Of a stretch of DNA of 64,000 nucleotides, positions 1-10,909 are shown piece by piece. The position numbers and the translations under genes are program-made. The first letter of the stretch is position 1. The number at the start of each line of letters is the position of its first letter. Source of the DNA: Blasia pusilla (lineage: Eukaryota; Marchantiophyta; Marchantiopsida; Blasiales); NCBI GenBank assembly GCA_050084515.1, contig CM114272.1:38936001-39000000 (forward strand), written 5' to 3'. The notes beneath the pieces were generated by a model. The model searched no databases. It was not told the DNA's origin and saw only the letters and a list, made by a program, of their open reading frames with translations.

Positions 1-555
1 AAGAATCTATCTATTTGCAATCTCCAATTCCTCTTTCATTATATTTCATAGGATGATGGTGGGAAGGTTGTCTGATGTGTATGTACTACTCTGACATATA
101 TATCATGTGTAGACTCTGTGTAGGGTGGATTCTCCAACTACATTGAGGGACCCTATCATGCGGTGCCAAATAGTCAAGATCGGTTTGGAACTAGCCAATA
201 CCTTTATAGACTCGATGATAGCACTCTAGACATGGATGGAAAACCCCAATGGTTGGGGCTAGGACCAACTCAAGGAGTAAAAATGACAAAGGGTACAAGT
301 AATACCAAGTCACATATATATAGAGAAGTATCTTCCCTATATGGACAATTTTTTCCTCGTAGCTTCAGTAACTAGTAAGTGACCTAGAGAGTTTGTTTGT
401 AGGCATGAAGATTTGCAAAGTGGGATGGATGCTTGATTGAAGTGTTTCATGTGAGCAACAAACTATACAACTCTAGGCTTGCAAAGGGCAAGTGTAGGGA
501 CAACATGCAACCAAACTCAATGACTAAGAGCAGTGTGCGTGGCGAGGGGATGAAG
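1..555. other. Left flank, mostly non-coding; one exon-like frame
   Basis: No recognisable gene. On the plus strand about 127-278 a frame reads GGFSNYIEGPYH, then DRFGTSQYLYRLDD and DGKPQWLGLGP. It is preceded by a possible acceptor (gtgtag) and followed by a possible donor (gtaaaa), so it could be a stray exon of an unidentified gene. I do not recognise the family, no neighbouring exon is visible, and the rest is AT-rich without signal. Confidence 0.25.
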
Positions 556-602
556 GAGGTGGGGTAAGAGGAGAGGAAGAGAGGAGAGAAGAGAGAGGAA
601 AG
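556..602 (+). repeat. Terminus of MULE copy M1 (purine-rich TIR-like end)
   Basis: The sequence begins GAGGTGGGGTAAGAGG and continues as GA/GGA purine runs. The same motif in reverse complement ends the complete transposon T1 at 32052 and copy M3 at 54505, and a looser version starts T1 at 19580. Position and orientation make it the outer end of the element whose transposase remnant reads leftward from 2441 to 1001. The other end of this copy is not recognisable, so no target duplication could be tested. Confidence 0.55.
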
Positions 603-766
603 TATCAGCAACCCAAAGGGATCAATTTATTTTAAAAGAGTTTCTTGTGATTTGAAGAGAGCTTCCTATGGGTTGAGGAGAGGAAGGGATTTTTTTGAAC
701 ATATTTTACAATTGTGTTCTCTTTTTTTAGTCATTTCCATAAAAAAAATTCCTCTTCCCCATTATG

Positions 767-793
767 GCAACTCGTCTGAATCGGACGGGTTGC
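767..793. repeat. Single 27-bp palindrome unit
   Basis: One isolated unit of the dispersed palindrome family. It has the left arm GCAACTCGTCTGA, one central base and the right arm TCGGACGGGTTGC, with two arm mismatches. It lies between the M1 terminus and the M1 SWIM exon, where T1 carries the matching isolated unit near 31843. Confidence 0.7.
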
Positions 794-1000
794 AATGTCA
801 CAATTCATTCATGTATGAAAAAATCTCTCAACACAAAATTTAAAATTAGGAAAAATCTTTGGACTTTCAAATATGGAACGGTTCATTTTTCCCATCCAAG
901 GTTTGAAAAAACAATCATTTAAGCACAGTGATAAGAGTTTAAGCTCATTCTAAACAGTTTGGGAGGACCAAACTACACTCTTAGATCTGTTGTTGCATCC

Positions 1001-2441
1001 TCAGAGTGGCTTGTTTAGGATACTTTGCACTTCTTTCAGGGACAAAAATTTTTGGTGGATTCCTACTCCTAGCTCCGACTCTCTTAATATAGTACATGTG
1101 CTTACAGGGGAAATACCTTTCCCAATTATCTCCTTGTGGACAAAGTCAACATAGGAACATGTGGGAAAGCAACATATGTGCACAACATACACCCCACAAA
1201 TATTAGAATTTACGGTATTGTTCCTAAGCCAATACATTCGTCCTCTTCCATTCCCTGTATGCACATTCTTTGTGGCAATGATTTCCATGTTGGCCTCCCA
1301 AGCCGATGAGATTCGCTTTGCCCTCTCCATCGATGGCTTGCATATTCTATTTCTCTTCATTCCATTTCTTGACTCGGACAAAAATAGTGGATTGAGATCA
1401 TCCACCTTCTCTGGATATAAGTCGACATCTATCTTAGGCTGGATCCAAAATGTGATTGTCTCAGTAATGCAAAGATGTTCTAAACCTCCTCCATCTACCA
1501 GTCTAAACCCTGCACTTGTAAGATTGTCAACTTCCTCTTGAGTGCAATTGGTTCTTGCAGCAATGGGCCAAATCATGGGGGTATTCCTTGGAGCCCCAAT
1601 TGCAGCTAGATATGACTTTTTGAACGCGCATGATTTATTTGGGCAGAAGAAGTACTTCAATTGATCCACTGTCCTTGTAAAACAATCAAAGGTTTTTGGC
1701 CCCCAAAAACCTGGGAGTGGTCGGCCTATCCTTATACAATTCTTATTCAAGAAAGTGCCGCATGCTCTCCTTATTCCATCAGATCCAGCTCTGTGTCCGG
1801 GGTTGCTTCGAGAGATATGCCACCTTTTCAGATTGCAATCCGACTCTCTGACGGGAATGCCATATTGTTGAACAGCTCCCGAGACTAGATTGTGGGAAGT
1901 CCCCGCTACAGAGGAATTTGGAAATAAGACATTTACCGATTTTGAAGAAGACACGCCAACTCAAACTTGAGATACCTGGAAATACCTAGGTGGGATGATT
2001 TCATCATCAAGATCAATCACAAGGTTGGCTCCTCCATGCTGACGCTTGACTTGTCTAAAGTCAAGGTACTTATGTGTTCTCCATAAGTCTCGTTCAGACT
2101 ACTCTACCACCATCTGTATTGGACGTCTTGAAACTCGTCCATGAATGTCCCCACCAATGTGGACATCTTTCTCAAGAGGAGTTCCGGAAATGCATCGATT
2201 GAATGCTTTGACATACATTTTCTCATCCCTAGATTTCAATGCGGCCCTAAGATAGAGTTCATAAATGGATGGGCCTTTTCCCTTGGTTATACCTTTTGTG
2301 AGAAATATATGGGATGATGCAGATTGTAACATTGCTATCGCCTGGTCTTGTTGGCATGCCTGCACGAGGGGAATTTCTTGGCAAGCTTGTGATGACCTCT
2401 AAGATGAATGGACACTCTCGGCTCCACTTGTGTCTGGGCAT
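1001..2441 (-). pseudogene. MULE transposase C-terminal remnant with SWIM-type zinc finger (copy M1)
   Basis: This is the C-terminal part of a Mutator-like transposase. The upstream part (2365-2099) has TKGITKGKGPSIYELYLRAA and DVHIGGDIHGRVSRRP. The main frame (1954-1001) has ACGTFLNKNCIRIG, DQLKYFFCPNKSC, EEVDNLTSAGFRLVDGG, KVDDLNPLFLSESRNG and ICCFPTCSYVDF. It aligns along its length with 30200-31668 and, at the end, with 53437-54002. SWIM fingers (CxC..CxH) are typical of MULE transposase C termini. Here the distal Cys-x-His pair (PCKHMYY) is readable only in a shifted frame and the proximal CSC is CSY, so the finger is broken. Stops separate the two parts. Decayed, not functional. Confidence 0.7.
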
Positions 2442-2531
2442 AAGGCATTTTCATGAATGTTCAGTCCCTACACATGAAAAATTTCTTGGTGATGTAGAAG
2501 TTCGGAATGTAGAAGAGCAAAAAATTGGGTT

Positions 2532-3180
2532 TGGAAACCCGTCAAAATCAGACAGTTTGCACACTTATTCAACTCGTTGGAATTTGACATGTTGCACACT
2601 AGTCAGATTCGTCAGAATTTGACGAGTTAAACCATCACGCAACCTCTTGGATTCTAACGGATTTCCGAATAGAAATATTTCCAAGGTTTGAATACGACTT
2701 GCCAATGTTTGGAAAAATTGGCAAGTCGTATTCAAACTCTGCACCCTTCTACAACGTGTCGGATTTTGACGAGTTGCATGAGTATGCAAGCCCTCAGATT
2801 TTGACTGGTTGCACCAATCCACAATCCTTCATAATCAGACGAGTTGCCACTGTGCTACTTTGAGGAGGCAACACTTAGCATCTCTCTGCAACTTGTCTCG
2901 TTCCAACTGGTTGCATCACTATGAAACCTATCAAAATCCAACAAGTTGCCACTCGTGCTACTTTGAGGAGGAAAAAATTACCCTCTCTCTGCAACTTTTC
3001 TGGTTCCGATTGGTTGCATCAATGTGCACCCTGTCGGAATCCAACGAGTTTCCACTTGTGCTACTTTGAGAAGGCAAAAGTTAGCATCTCTCTACAACTT
3101 GTCTGGTTCTGACTGGTTGCATGAATGTGTAACCCGTCAGAATTTGACAGGTTGCCACAGGTGCAATCCGTCGGAACAGA
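2532..3180. repeat. Degenerate palindrome array beside M1
   Basis: About 13 diverged units of the 27-bp palindrome family, one every 30-70 bp, recognisable as aacYYgtc..gaatt/gactgac..gttgc variants. Copies near 3130 (aacccgtcagaatttgacaggttgc without its ends) and 2754 keep most of the symmetry. The spacers contain two to three copies of a sub-repeat (ctactttgagRaggcaa, then catctctctRcaactt). The array occupies the place, relative to the SWIM exon, that an intron full of palindromes holds in T1. Short reading frames across it are repeat translations, not genes. Confidence 0.7.
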
Positions 3181-3237
3181 AAATTTACAGAACGTCTATG
3201 CCAAGAGGCAAAGAGCAACTGTGAGGAAAGATTTCAA

Positions 3238-4422
3238 CATGGCCGTAAGAGAGGCATGGTTAGACTGGTTTTTCCAGCTTTCTTTAGACAAGAGACGATC
3301 CTACATTTCAAGGTGTATTGATGGTTTATATGACTACATATTGGAATTGCATAGATTGTCCACTACAGTGGCAAAGGCATTTGACTGGGAAGTGGATGCC
3401 GCGGAGGCTAAGAGGTTGACTAAATTTTGTGCCCAATAAGATATTAACCTAGAGAGAGCGTATGTCGATCTCAAGACATATAAGGATGAGAAGCAAAATG
3501 CTGTAGAGTTGACTCTCCTAGAAAGATTCTGTATAGAGTTAAGAAGTGCTCAACGTCTTTTCAAGGGGCGTCGTACTTCTCTAGGGTTGACATTGACCGT
3601 TCTATGTGCAATAACTTTGATTTTCGATAAGAATAAAGTAAGAGGACATGACCCGAGCCATATTGTGGGAACCGGTTTCCACGGAATTGTGTACCATTAT
3701 AAAATAAATGGAACCCATGGCTTTAGGGAAGAAATGTACTATTGCATGAAGGTATATAAGGAATCATCTCTATGAGGATGTAGAAAATCGATGATGTGAG
3801 AGGAGTTTTTTTCGAGTATTTTACATCGCGGTGTTGTTCGCATGGTGGGAAGGTTGTTCAAGGATCTCTAGCGTGCCATTTTTCCATATTGGAATGGTGG
3901 ACACCTCAAAAATTGGTTGCAAGCATGCCATAACTTAAAGAACAACAGGGGTAATCTAGGAGAGTTGGAAAATATGAGATGTCTCACAATAGCATCAAAT
4001 GTCGTCCAGCTTGTGGTTGCCCTTCTTGGTACCATGGAGATTGTCCACCAGTGTGGGGTTTTTCATATTGACCTCCATGCTAGGAACATGTTCATCCATT
4101 TTGGATCCAACTCTAGCCCATACATCGGCGTTGGAGATTGGGGGAATGCCATGTGGACTGATGAAGTCTTAGAGTCTCCTCATAGATGGTGGCAGCATGA
4201 AAAAAAAACTATGTTGGGCATATAGCATTGGAGTTGACAATGCGTCCTCTGAATCTCCCTTTTAGCAAGGCCACTGAAACCTATGCCCTAGGAATGATTG
4301 TGAAGAATTTGAACTATGGGACATACAACCTCTCTGTCGGGAATGCCCAAGCAAACGTGAGATTTACTTATTTGGAAAGGATTCAAAAGTGGGCATTAGC
4401 TCCGAATCCTCTATTCTATTGA
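3238..4422 (+). pseudogene. Protein-kinase-like remnant
   Basis: A decayed gene read in pieces (3238-3439, 3509-3775, 3917-4225, 4228-4422) with stops and frame changes between them. Kinase landmarks appear in order: a glycine loop GTGFHGIVYHYK, a VAIK-like lysine in YYCMKVYKES, a catalytic-loop-like FHIDLHARNMFI (H-x-D-4-N pattern) and a DFG-like GDWGNA. A C-lobe-like stretch SKATETYALGMIVKNL follows. The N-terminal part (MAVREAWLDWFFQLSLDKRR) is not recognised. It lies between the M1 palindromes and R1, so it may be host sequence or cargo picked up by a transposon. The fold call rests on motif order; substrate class cannot be judged. Confidence 0.5.
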
Positions 4423-4477
4423 GAACCAGCGTGCATCTCCTTAGGATATACATTTGAATACGCACTGTAAACTCTCA

Positions 4478-4910
4478 TGAAATCTGCAATCAACCGTGCT
4501 TCATCCAAAAAACCATACTTATAATTCAGATACACCCTAGTGTAACAACAAGAGAAAGTATACACAAGGATTCCCAAAATGTGTGATCTCCTTATTGATC
4601 ACTCCTAGCCCACTCTTCAAGAGAGAATCCATGCTCAATACATACAAGTCGCGTTCTATCACGGATCCCAACAAGGGTCTGCAATCCTAAGGAGATGAGC
4701 CTCATCCGAGGTATACCCAATGAGCCTCATCCGAGGTAAACCCCCCTAGGCACCTCCATGGGTGAACTGTACTCACAGGTCATCTCCCTCCTAGCAGGTC
4801 ACTATCCACCTGTGGTACACCATACTAACTCCCTAACAACTACACATTTGGTCCCCTCATGAGACCAACTACCAACTAACCCACGACCCTTAGGTCCAAG
4901 TGGAGCCATG
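4478..4910 (-). repeat. R1 repeat, uninterrupted copy (solo-LTR-like)
   Basis: About 430 bp whose reverse complement matches 19542-19579 joined directly to 32053-32427. The reverse complement carries the uninterrupted junction gtgGGTTAGTTGGTAGTTGG that T1 splits elsewhere, so this copy serves as the empty site for T1. No coding capacity. It could be a solo LTR or a short non-autonomous element; its outer ends are uncertain by about 10 bp. It abuts transposase sequence of copy M2 at 4911. Confidence 0.75.
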
Positions 4911-5639
4911 TATATGATGGTTATTGTATATTTGAGTTGCCTCCACTTGATGGTCCTCCGCAGAAAAAAGATGGAGGACAGATGAAGGGGATGGACAGAA
5001 AATCCGACTGTCATCGATGGTGGTGACTATAGGGGACGAGTGCTTCAATACCAGATGGTCCTCGAATTGTGTCTCTCCATAAATCCATTGGAGCCTTGGA
5101 GTGTAGAGGTCTTAGCTGCCCATTCTTGCAGTGGGCCAATACCTCATAATTCCTCATGGAGAAGCCAATACCTCATAATTACCCCTAAAAAGTGCAGAAA
5201 CACTTTATGCGGTTGGTGCAACCATATCCCCCAGTGGCCATCAATGTCCTCATTGTCATGCCTCTCCTTTCTGCATTAAAGCGTGCTTGCTTACATTTTT
5301 TTTCATAGTGCACGACTATAGTTCTACGTCGGATTACACAAGGTTGTGTGTGCATGTTGGGTCTCACTCTCATCCTATCACGGGTGCCATTCAGAGGCAC
5401 ATCAAGGAGGATGTGGCCAAGAAAGTGGCGGAGGTCTATAAAAACTCTCCGAGATCTAAGCATGGAGTGATCAAACTGGCAACGTCATCACAAATCTGCG
5501 ATCAACTGCTTTGAATACCAAGCAGTTGGCCAAGGGGAGATCGCATCTTTTGAGGAGAGACAACTCTGGGAGAATATTTCCTTTTCTGGTAGATCTTGAA
5601 TACTTCAGGAATTTGCTACAACAAATACAAATACTTGAT
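4911..5639 (+). pseudogene. MULE transposase N-terminal remnant (copy M2, 5' part)
   Basis: Aligns with 28221-28900 of T1. Recognisable pieces are EPWSVEV, a zinc-ligand stretch CPHCHASPFC, and TSDYTRLCVHVGSHSHP followed by IQRHIKEDVAKKVAEVYKNS. A Cys-rich stretch followed by HxGSHxHP resembles the WRKY-GCM1 zinc finger found at the N terminus of MULE transposases. Frames switch several times. The copy is interrupted after 5634 by retroelement D and resumes at 11763. The 5' end is cut by R1. Confidence 0.65.
5635..5639. repeat. Target site duplication of element D (left)
   Basis: TTGAT directly before the LTR. The matching copy lies at 11758-11762 directly after the inverted LTR. The M2 transposase sequence continues from one side to the other. 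Confidence 0.65.
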
Positions 5640-6691
5640 TTTGGTTTGCACCTTTCTTAAGTTGTAGAGATTTTTGACGATTTTGGATACCTTTAGGCAG
5701 TAATTCCCTTGGTTGGGAGTATTCCACTTAGATTTAGGAGTAGGGAATGCATATTAGGAAATAGGAATGAATTGGAATCCCTTAGAAATTAGGAAAGTTC
5801 AGTTATTGGCCAAATTCAATCGTTAGGACTTAATTCTGAGTTCGCGAGATCACGAGTTCGCCAAACCGCCATTTCGCCTTTCCACGAGATCACCCTTTTG
5901 ACGGTTACGTGGCGGTTTTCAGTGAAGATCTTGGTCCGGTAAGTACTGTAGGAGTTAGACAGTTAGTAGCTTTAGGAAGCAGTTAAGCAGAATTTCAGTT
6001 AGGATTGTAGGCTCTCGAACCCTTGAACCTTGGGCAGGGAATCGATTGATGGTCTTTTTTCCATTTTATCATAGTCGAATACATCATGGGGAGAATATCT
6101 CTTGTGATAGAAGGCTCTCGCCCTTGGAGATCGGCTATTGAGGAGTGGAATTGGCCCATTTCATAGAATCAACAGTGTTTGCTCTTCTTGGAATGAAGAA
6201 TTATTCCTCTTTGTACCCGGGAATCAGTCTCACTTGTTGTTGATGGCTTTGAGGATGGAGTTAGAGACATGCAGTAGTAACTTCAATTAGAAGTAAAGAG
6301 CCGACGTATTAATTGAGAATCATTTCTCCACTTATTTATGTTTCGAATGAGTTTGGTAGAGAGAGATCATATGTCTCACCGCAGTCTCTTTTTCCTGTGT
6401 GAAATGCTTGTGTTAATACAATGTCTCTGGAATTTGAAATTCCCTTTGATTTAATTTTGTTTTAGGAGGAGTTCACCTACTTATAGTTAAAACCCTGTTC
6501 AGATGTACATGTTAAACACTCAATCTGGTGATACTGTTAAATCCACTTTATGCTTTGTTGATGCATAGATTACACAGAATCAACTCAAAACCTTTAAATG
6601 TGATTTCTAGTCCACATCCTATTCTTGAAGGGAACCAATTCAGATCAATTCATGCTGATTGTTGAACTATTGATAGAAGTCCTCTACTACA
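5640..6691 (+). repeat. LTR of element D (left, direct)
   Basis: About 1052 bp ending ..CTACTACA, 11 bases before the primer binding site. Positions 5640 to about 6481 recur in reverse complement at 10917-11757; the last ~210 bp do not. The LTR contains the motif gttcgcgagatcacgagttc, with relatives inside the element near 6850, 9420 and 10320. Confidence 0.75.
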
Positions 6692-6702
6692 TAGCTTCTT
6701 TT

Positions 6703-6720
6703 TGGCGCCGCTGCCGGGGA
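6703..6720 (+). promoter_or_regulatory. Primer binding site (tRNA-Asp type)
   Basis: TGGCGCCGCTGCCGGGGA is complementary to the 3' end of plant tRNA-Asp (..CCCCGGCAACGGCGCCA) with one mismatch. It sits just inside the LTR, as expected for first-strand priming. Element C has the perfect version. Confidence 0.8.
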
Positions 6721-7179
6721 ATAGATCATTTGGAAGGGGAAATTACCTGAAAAAATAGAGTGAGAGAGATACAAGGGAGAATCACACTCACATGCAATAA
6801 GCTGATCGCAATCAGCGGAAGGAAAGATTAAAGAAATTGGATTACCCAGTGATTTCGCGATTTCGCGTAGTAGCAAAGTGGAAGTGTGGCAGGATCGCGG
6901 TATCGATTGTGGTAAACGATGAAGGATCATATGCAAATGGTTCTCGGCAAGATCCAGAAGGGAGAAGTGCCAGAACAATGGGAAATAACTCCAACAAATC
7001 GAGATGATGGAGAAAACCCAAGAGGACGAGGCTGGACAAGGACAACCTCGTCTCGTTAGCTATGCGTAACTACATTCAAGGGAGTACCTTATAAGCACTC
7101 TCAGATATTTGGGTGGAGAATGGGAAAGAATTGAGAATGTCCCTGCCCAGGAACAGAGAGTCTCAGAAGAAATAGCTTT

Positions 7180-9375
7180 ATGTTCCCCTTCGGAAGAAGG
7201 TCCATTGATAAAACTGCAGAAAGAGATTTACGAGCAAAAAGGAGGGCGGATAGACGTTCCAAAGACATACAGAGTAGTGTGTCTATAGAAGAGCGTCTGT
7301 CAGATCTTCCTACCCGGGAAACTCTGCCAATTTCTAATCCCTTATTAAGAGGCAATACCCTTCCTGCTTATTTGGACTTAGCCGATCCTTTGGGAGAGAA
7401 GAATGTGACCAGTCCTTTCCGATCAAGAACCTTAGGAGAAACTTCCACCTCTGGAACACTAGATAGGCCGGCTAAATCCCGTCCAACTATACTTAATATA
7501 GGACCTAGATCAGGAAGGGCCCACAATGGAAGTCCAGAACGCCCTAGGCGTTCAATAGACTCCTTGATACAACATTTTAGTCCCACTACTATATTGGTAA
7601 GGAGTACATTGAATCGAATCAATCCTCAAAGTGCTACAAATTTACCACCGGCCATTGGAGCAAGTAATCCTAGTGCTCAATCTGTTGCACAAAGGAGCAT
7701 CGTCATTAGCAATCTGCTTCCGACCCTTGCAATGGGTTCTACCAAGTTAAAATATTCTAAGTTCTATGGAAGAAAGTAGGATGCCGATGACTGGATGATG
7801 GGATTCTTGGACACAACACTAACTAACAAGGAGGATGCGGAACCAGAAATCTTGCGCATATTTCCTGGATTGATGAAAGAGGATGCCATGCACTGGTATC
7901 ATAATGACCTCACTCTAGCCATCAGGGCCGATTGGGGCTTGATAAGGACTGCTTTTTTACAGGCTTTCAGAAAAGAGAAGTCAATGTCCAGGATTATGGC
8001 CCGACTCAAGAGTATTAAGATGAAAGATAGTGAGTTCACTAGAAGTTTTGGTAGGAGGGTACGGATACTTCTAAACAAGATTAACCCACCTCCAAGTGCT
8101 GAGATGCAGGCTGAATATTTCATAGGTGGACTGCCTAGAGAAATGAACAAATTTGTAAGACAACATGACCCTCTTACCATTGTAGATGCCATAAGATGGA
8201 GTCAAAAGTTTGTGGATGTGGAGCAATCCCAAGAAAGGGAGTTACGGAAGGAAGAAAGAGCTGAGGCTAAGAGGAGCAAGAAGAAGAAAGGTAGATCCAG
8301 TGGCCACTCCAAGAAATATGTAACGAGTAGTGAGGATACAGAAGATGATACCTGTGGGGATGACTCAAGCAGCTCAATTTCAGTTTCCTCGAGGTCCTCC
8401 ACTGGCTCTGAAAAGACCAGGAGGAGGAGGAAGAAGAAAGGAGAAGATAAAAGTAATTTCAAAAGAGCTAGGGAGCCAGACTCCAAGAAAAGTTTCCAGA
8501 AAGCTATAGATGATCTAGCTGGCAAGTTTGATAAGCTAGTAGTAAATCTGGCTGAAAACATGGCTCGTAGACGCCCTGTCCCCCTACAGAAGCCAAGAGT
8601 CTGGTGCACTACCTATAGGAAGAGGGTACATTACCCAGCTGAATGTCCTGAAGATATGAGGTACATAGAAGAAGAGGAAGAGGAGATGCAAGAGATTTTC
8701 TGGACTGATGAGATGGAGGAAGTCGAGTGGAGGTAAGTGCAGACAACAGCACCTCAGGCACCACCCAGAATCTATGGAGCCCGACCACAAGGAATTGGGA
8801 GAGGTACATGTCCGATGGGTACTAAACCCGTACCAAGGCCCCCTATGGAACCCCCTGGAGGGTTTCCAGATCCCAACAAACCTCGAGTAAAGGGAACTTG
8901 TTATAATTGTGGAGACCCTCGCCACTATTCACCATCCTGCCCATGGCCTAGGGCCCCAAAGCCTATGCAAATCCTATGTGGGAATTGTGGGGCTGGAGGA
9001 CACACCCCTCTGGAGTGTCCAAACCCAGTTCAGCCTAAGATGCTCGTAAAGTATGTAAGGGATCATGATGTGAAAGTAGAGGCAGATGTAAGGCTAATTT
9101 ATATGGAGGAGGCCGCTCTGGAGGAAGTTAAGCACTGCCAAGAGGTGGAGTTTGTGGAAGGAGAAGTCTTCAAGGCATCAACCGGGAGTATGAAGAAGAA
9201 GGATTATCAGGAATTGAGGGACCAGATGTCCAAAAGGAAGGAAAGCCTGGCGTCAAAGAAGAAGGAGGAGAAGCCTGGTGGCAAGCAAAGTGAAGGGATC
9301 CCAAAGGAATTGGATCCAGCCTACAACAGGAATGACCCTAAGTACTTTCTAGGTGATATCAGGGGAGAAGTATAG
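7180..9375 (+). pseudogene. gag: gag polyprotein of element D
   Basis: One reading frame runs from 7180 past 9375, broken by stops at 7777-7779 and 8734-8736. The retrotransposon Gag core is at about 7780-8200 (WMMGFLDTTLTNKED, EILRIFPGLMKEDAMHWY, EYFIGGLPREMNKFV). A Lys/Glu-rich and Ser-rich linker follows (8230-8480). Two CCHC zinc knuckles then bind nucleic acid: CYNCGDPRHYSPSC and CGNCGAGGHTPLEC at about 8896-9030. It would form the virus-like particle and package RNA. It resembles gag of element C (zinc knuckles CYNCGAADHWANNC and CSSCGTQGHTIQEC). Stops make it non-functional as read. Confidence 0.8.
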
Positions 9376-9471
9376 GATCTAATCCAGGAGGACCAAAGTT
9401 GAGACAAAGGACCTGAAACCACGAAATCGCGAGTTCGCGAAATCGCTACTTCGCTAAATTGGCCTGGCCAG

Positions 9472-10034
9472 ATGAAGACAGGACAGTCAGCATTGAAGAC
9501 TATGAAATTTGAAGGAGTCAGGATAGATGGAAAACAAGGATATGACATTCTGAAGGATGTATCGGAGACAAAAGCCAATGTAACCATTGGTGAGTTACTT
9601 AGTGAGAATTCCTTTTATAGAAAGCAGATTAGACCTTTAGTAACAAGGAGGAAGCGGAAATACAAGCTTCCTGCCACAAATGTAAACCAAGTAGGAGACA
9701 TCGTTGCAGATTTAGGACCACCAGACATAGAAGTGTAGGTAGCAGGATGCTTAGTTAGAAAAGTCCCCGTAGATGGAGGCTCTGGGTGAACATAATGATT
9801 GTTGATACAACAAAAGCATTGGGATTCACAAAGTTTGAATCCACCCCAAAAATTTTACGCATGGCAGACCAGTCTAGAGTAGTACCTATAGGGAAGTTAG
9901 CTAATCTGTCAGTAGTGATAGGGGATAAGCCCTTTAGGTTGGATTTCATAGTCATCGACCCCCCTACTCCTTCTACTTACCCAATGTTACTAGGAAGACC
10001 CTGGTTATATAAGGCTCGGGTTCAAACAAGCTAG
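9472..10034 (+). pseudogene. Retropepsin-type protease region of element D
   Basis: Continues the gag frame to 9738 (VGDIVADLGPPDIEV) and resumes in another frame at 9786. The active-site region reads VPVDGGSG then VNIMIVDTTKALGF, where retropepsins have D-S/T-G. The flap and fold continue as LRMADQSRVVPIGKL and PMLLGRPWLY. Element C has the same architecture at 43663-43445 with an intact DSGSGINIM. The DGGS substitution and the frame change argue against activity. Confidence 0.7.
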
Positions 10035-10511
10035 GGTAGGAAAACTTTTACCTTTGGATCTCCCAAGACCACAATTACGTGGGAGATAGTGGAGCATGAA
10101 TGAGAGACCTCCTCCATGGATTCAGGATATACATCGAGAGTTAGTGACTCTACTTTGGACAATAGATGGATCGATGTCGAACAGCAGGGGGAGTCTACAA
10201 GAGATTTTTTGTCAGTATCAGAAGATTTGGACATCTCCTCTTTATTCCAGGCGACACCGACAGTTGTCGAAGAGACCATTACTATTGAAGGGGGGATTAG
10301 CGATCTGGCAGGTTTGCAGAAGGGCGATCTCACGGATTCGCGATCTCAGACAGCGGACTTGCCTATTTCAAGGGATCAAACAAAGACGAAGATCCCAATT
10401 GAAGCTAAACAGACTCGACCCCAGGAGCCCCGGGAAGCAACTGATCCCAAGGAAGAACCGGTCGGCTCCAAGCAGCTGAAGTAGCAACCACTGAAGAGTA
10501 AGAATGTAGAA

Positions 10512-10905
10512 GTGGGATTGGGAACCAGCCTATCCTACTTCGAAGAGACAAAGAGTATGTCTGAGCGGATGTTTAGATTAGAACAATATTCTCCCTTAAT
10601 GATCAAGGGAGGTAAAAAGTTTAATATGAGTGTAACCATACAGAATCAAGAGAGGCAGCTGTATGCTGAACTCTTGACTGAATTTGAAGACATTTTTGCT
10701 AAATCTCACAAAGATTTGAAAGGAATTCTGATTGAAATAGCAGAACATCGAATCGATTTATTAGAAGGAGCCGTTCCTCTTAGACAGAGATAGTATAGGA
10801 TAAATCCCAAATCTTCTTCCTTAGTGAAGAAGGAGCTGGATAAACTCCTGGAGGCAGGCTTCATATATCATGTCCTGTCTAGTCAGTGGGTGTCCCCAAT
10901 AGTTG
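10512..10905 (+). pseudogene. Truncated reverse transcriptase N terminus of element D
   Basis: Reads LYAELLTEFEDIFAKSHKDL and HRIDLLEGAVPLRQR, and after a stop INPKSSSLVKKELDKLLEAG and SQWVSPIVA, the usual lead-in to the Ty3/gypsy RT palm. Similarity ends at the junction near 10905, where the inverted LTR begins. No YxDD box, RNase H or integrase remains, so the copy cannot retrotranspose by itself. Confidence 0.75.
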
Positions 10906-10909
10906 CTTT

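Noticed and set aside
8202-8609. 135-codon minus-strand frame in element D
   Set aside because: Shadow of the Lys/Glu/Ser-rich gag linker on the plus strand.
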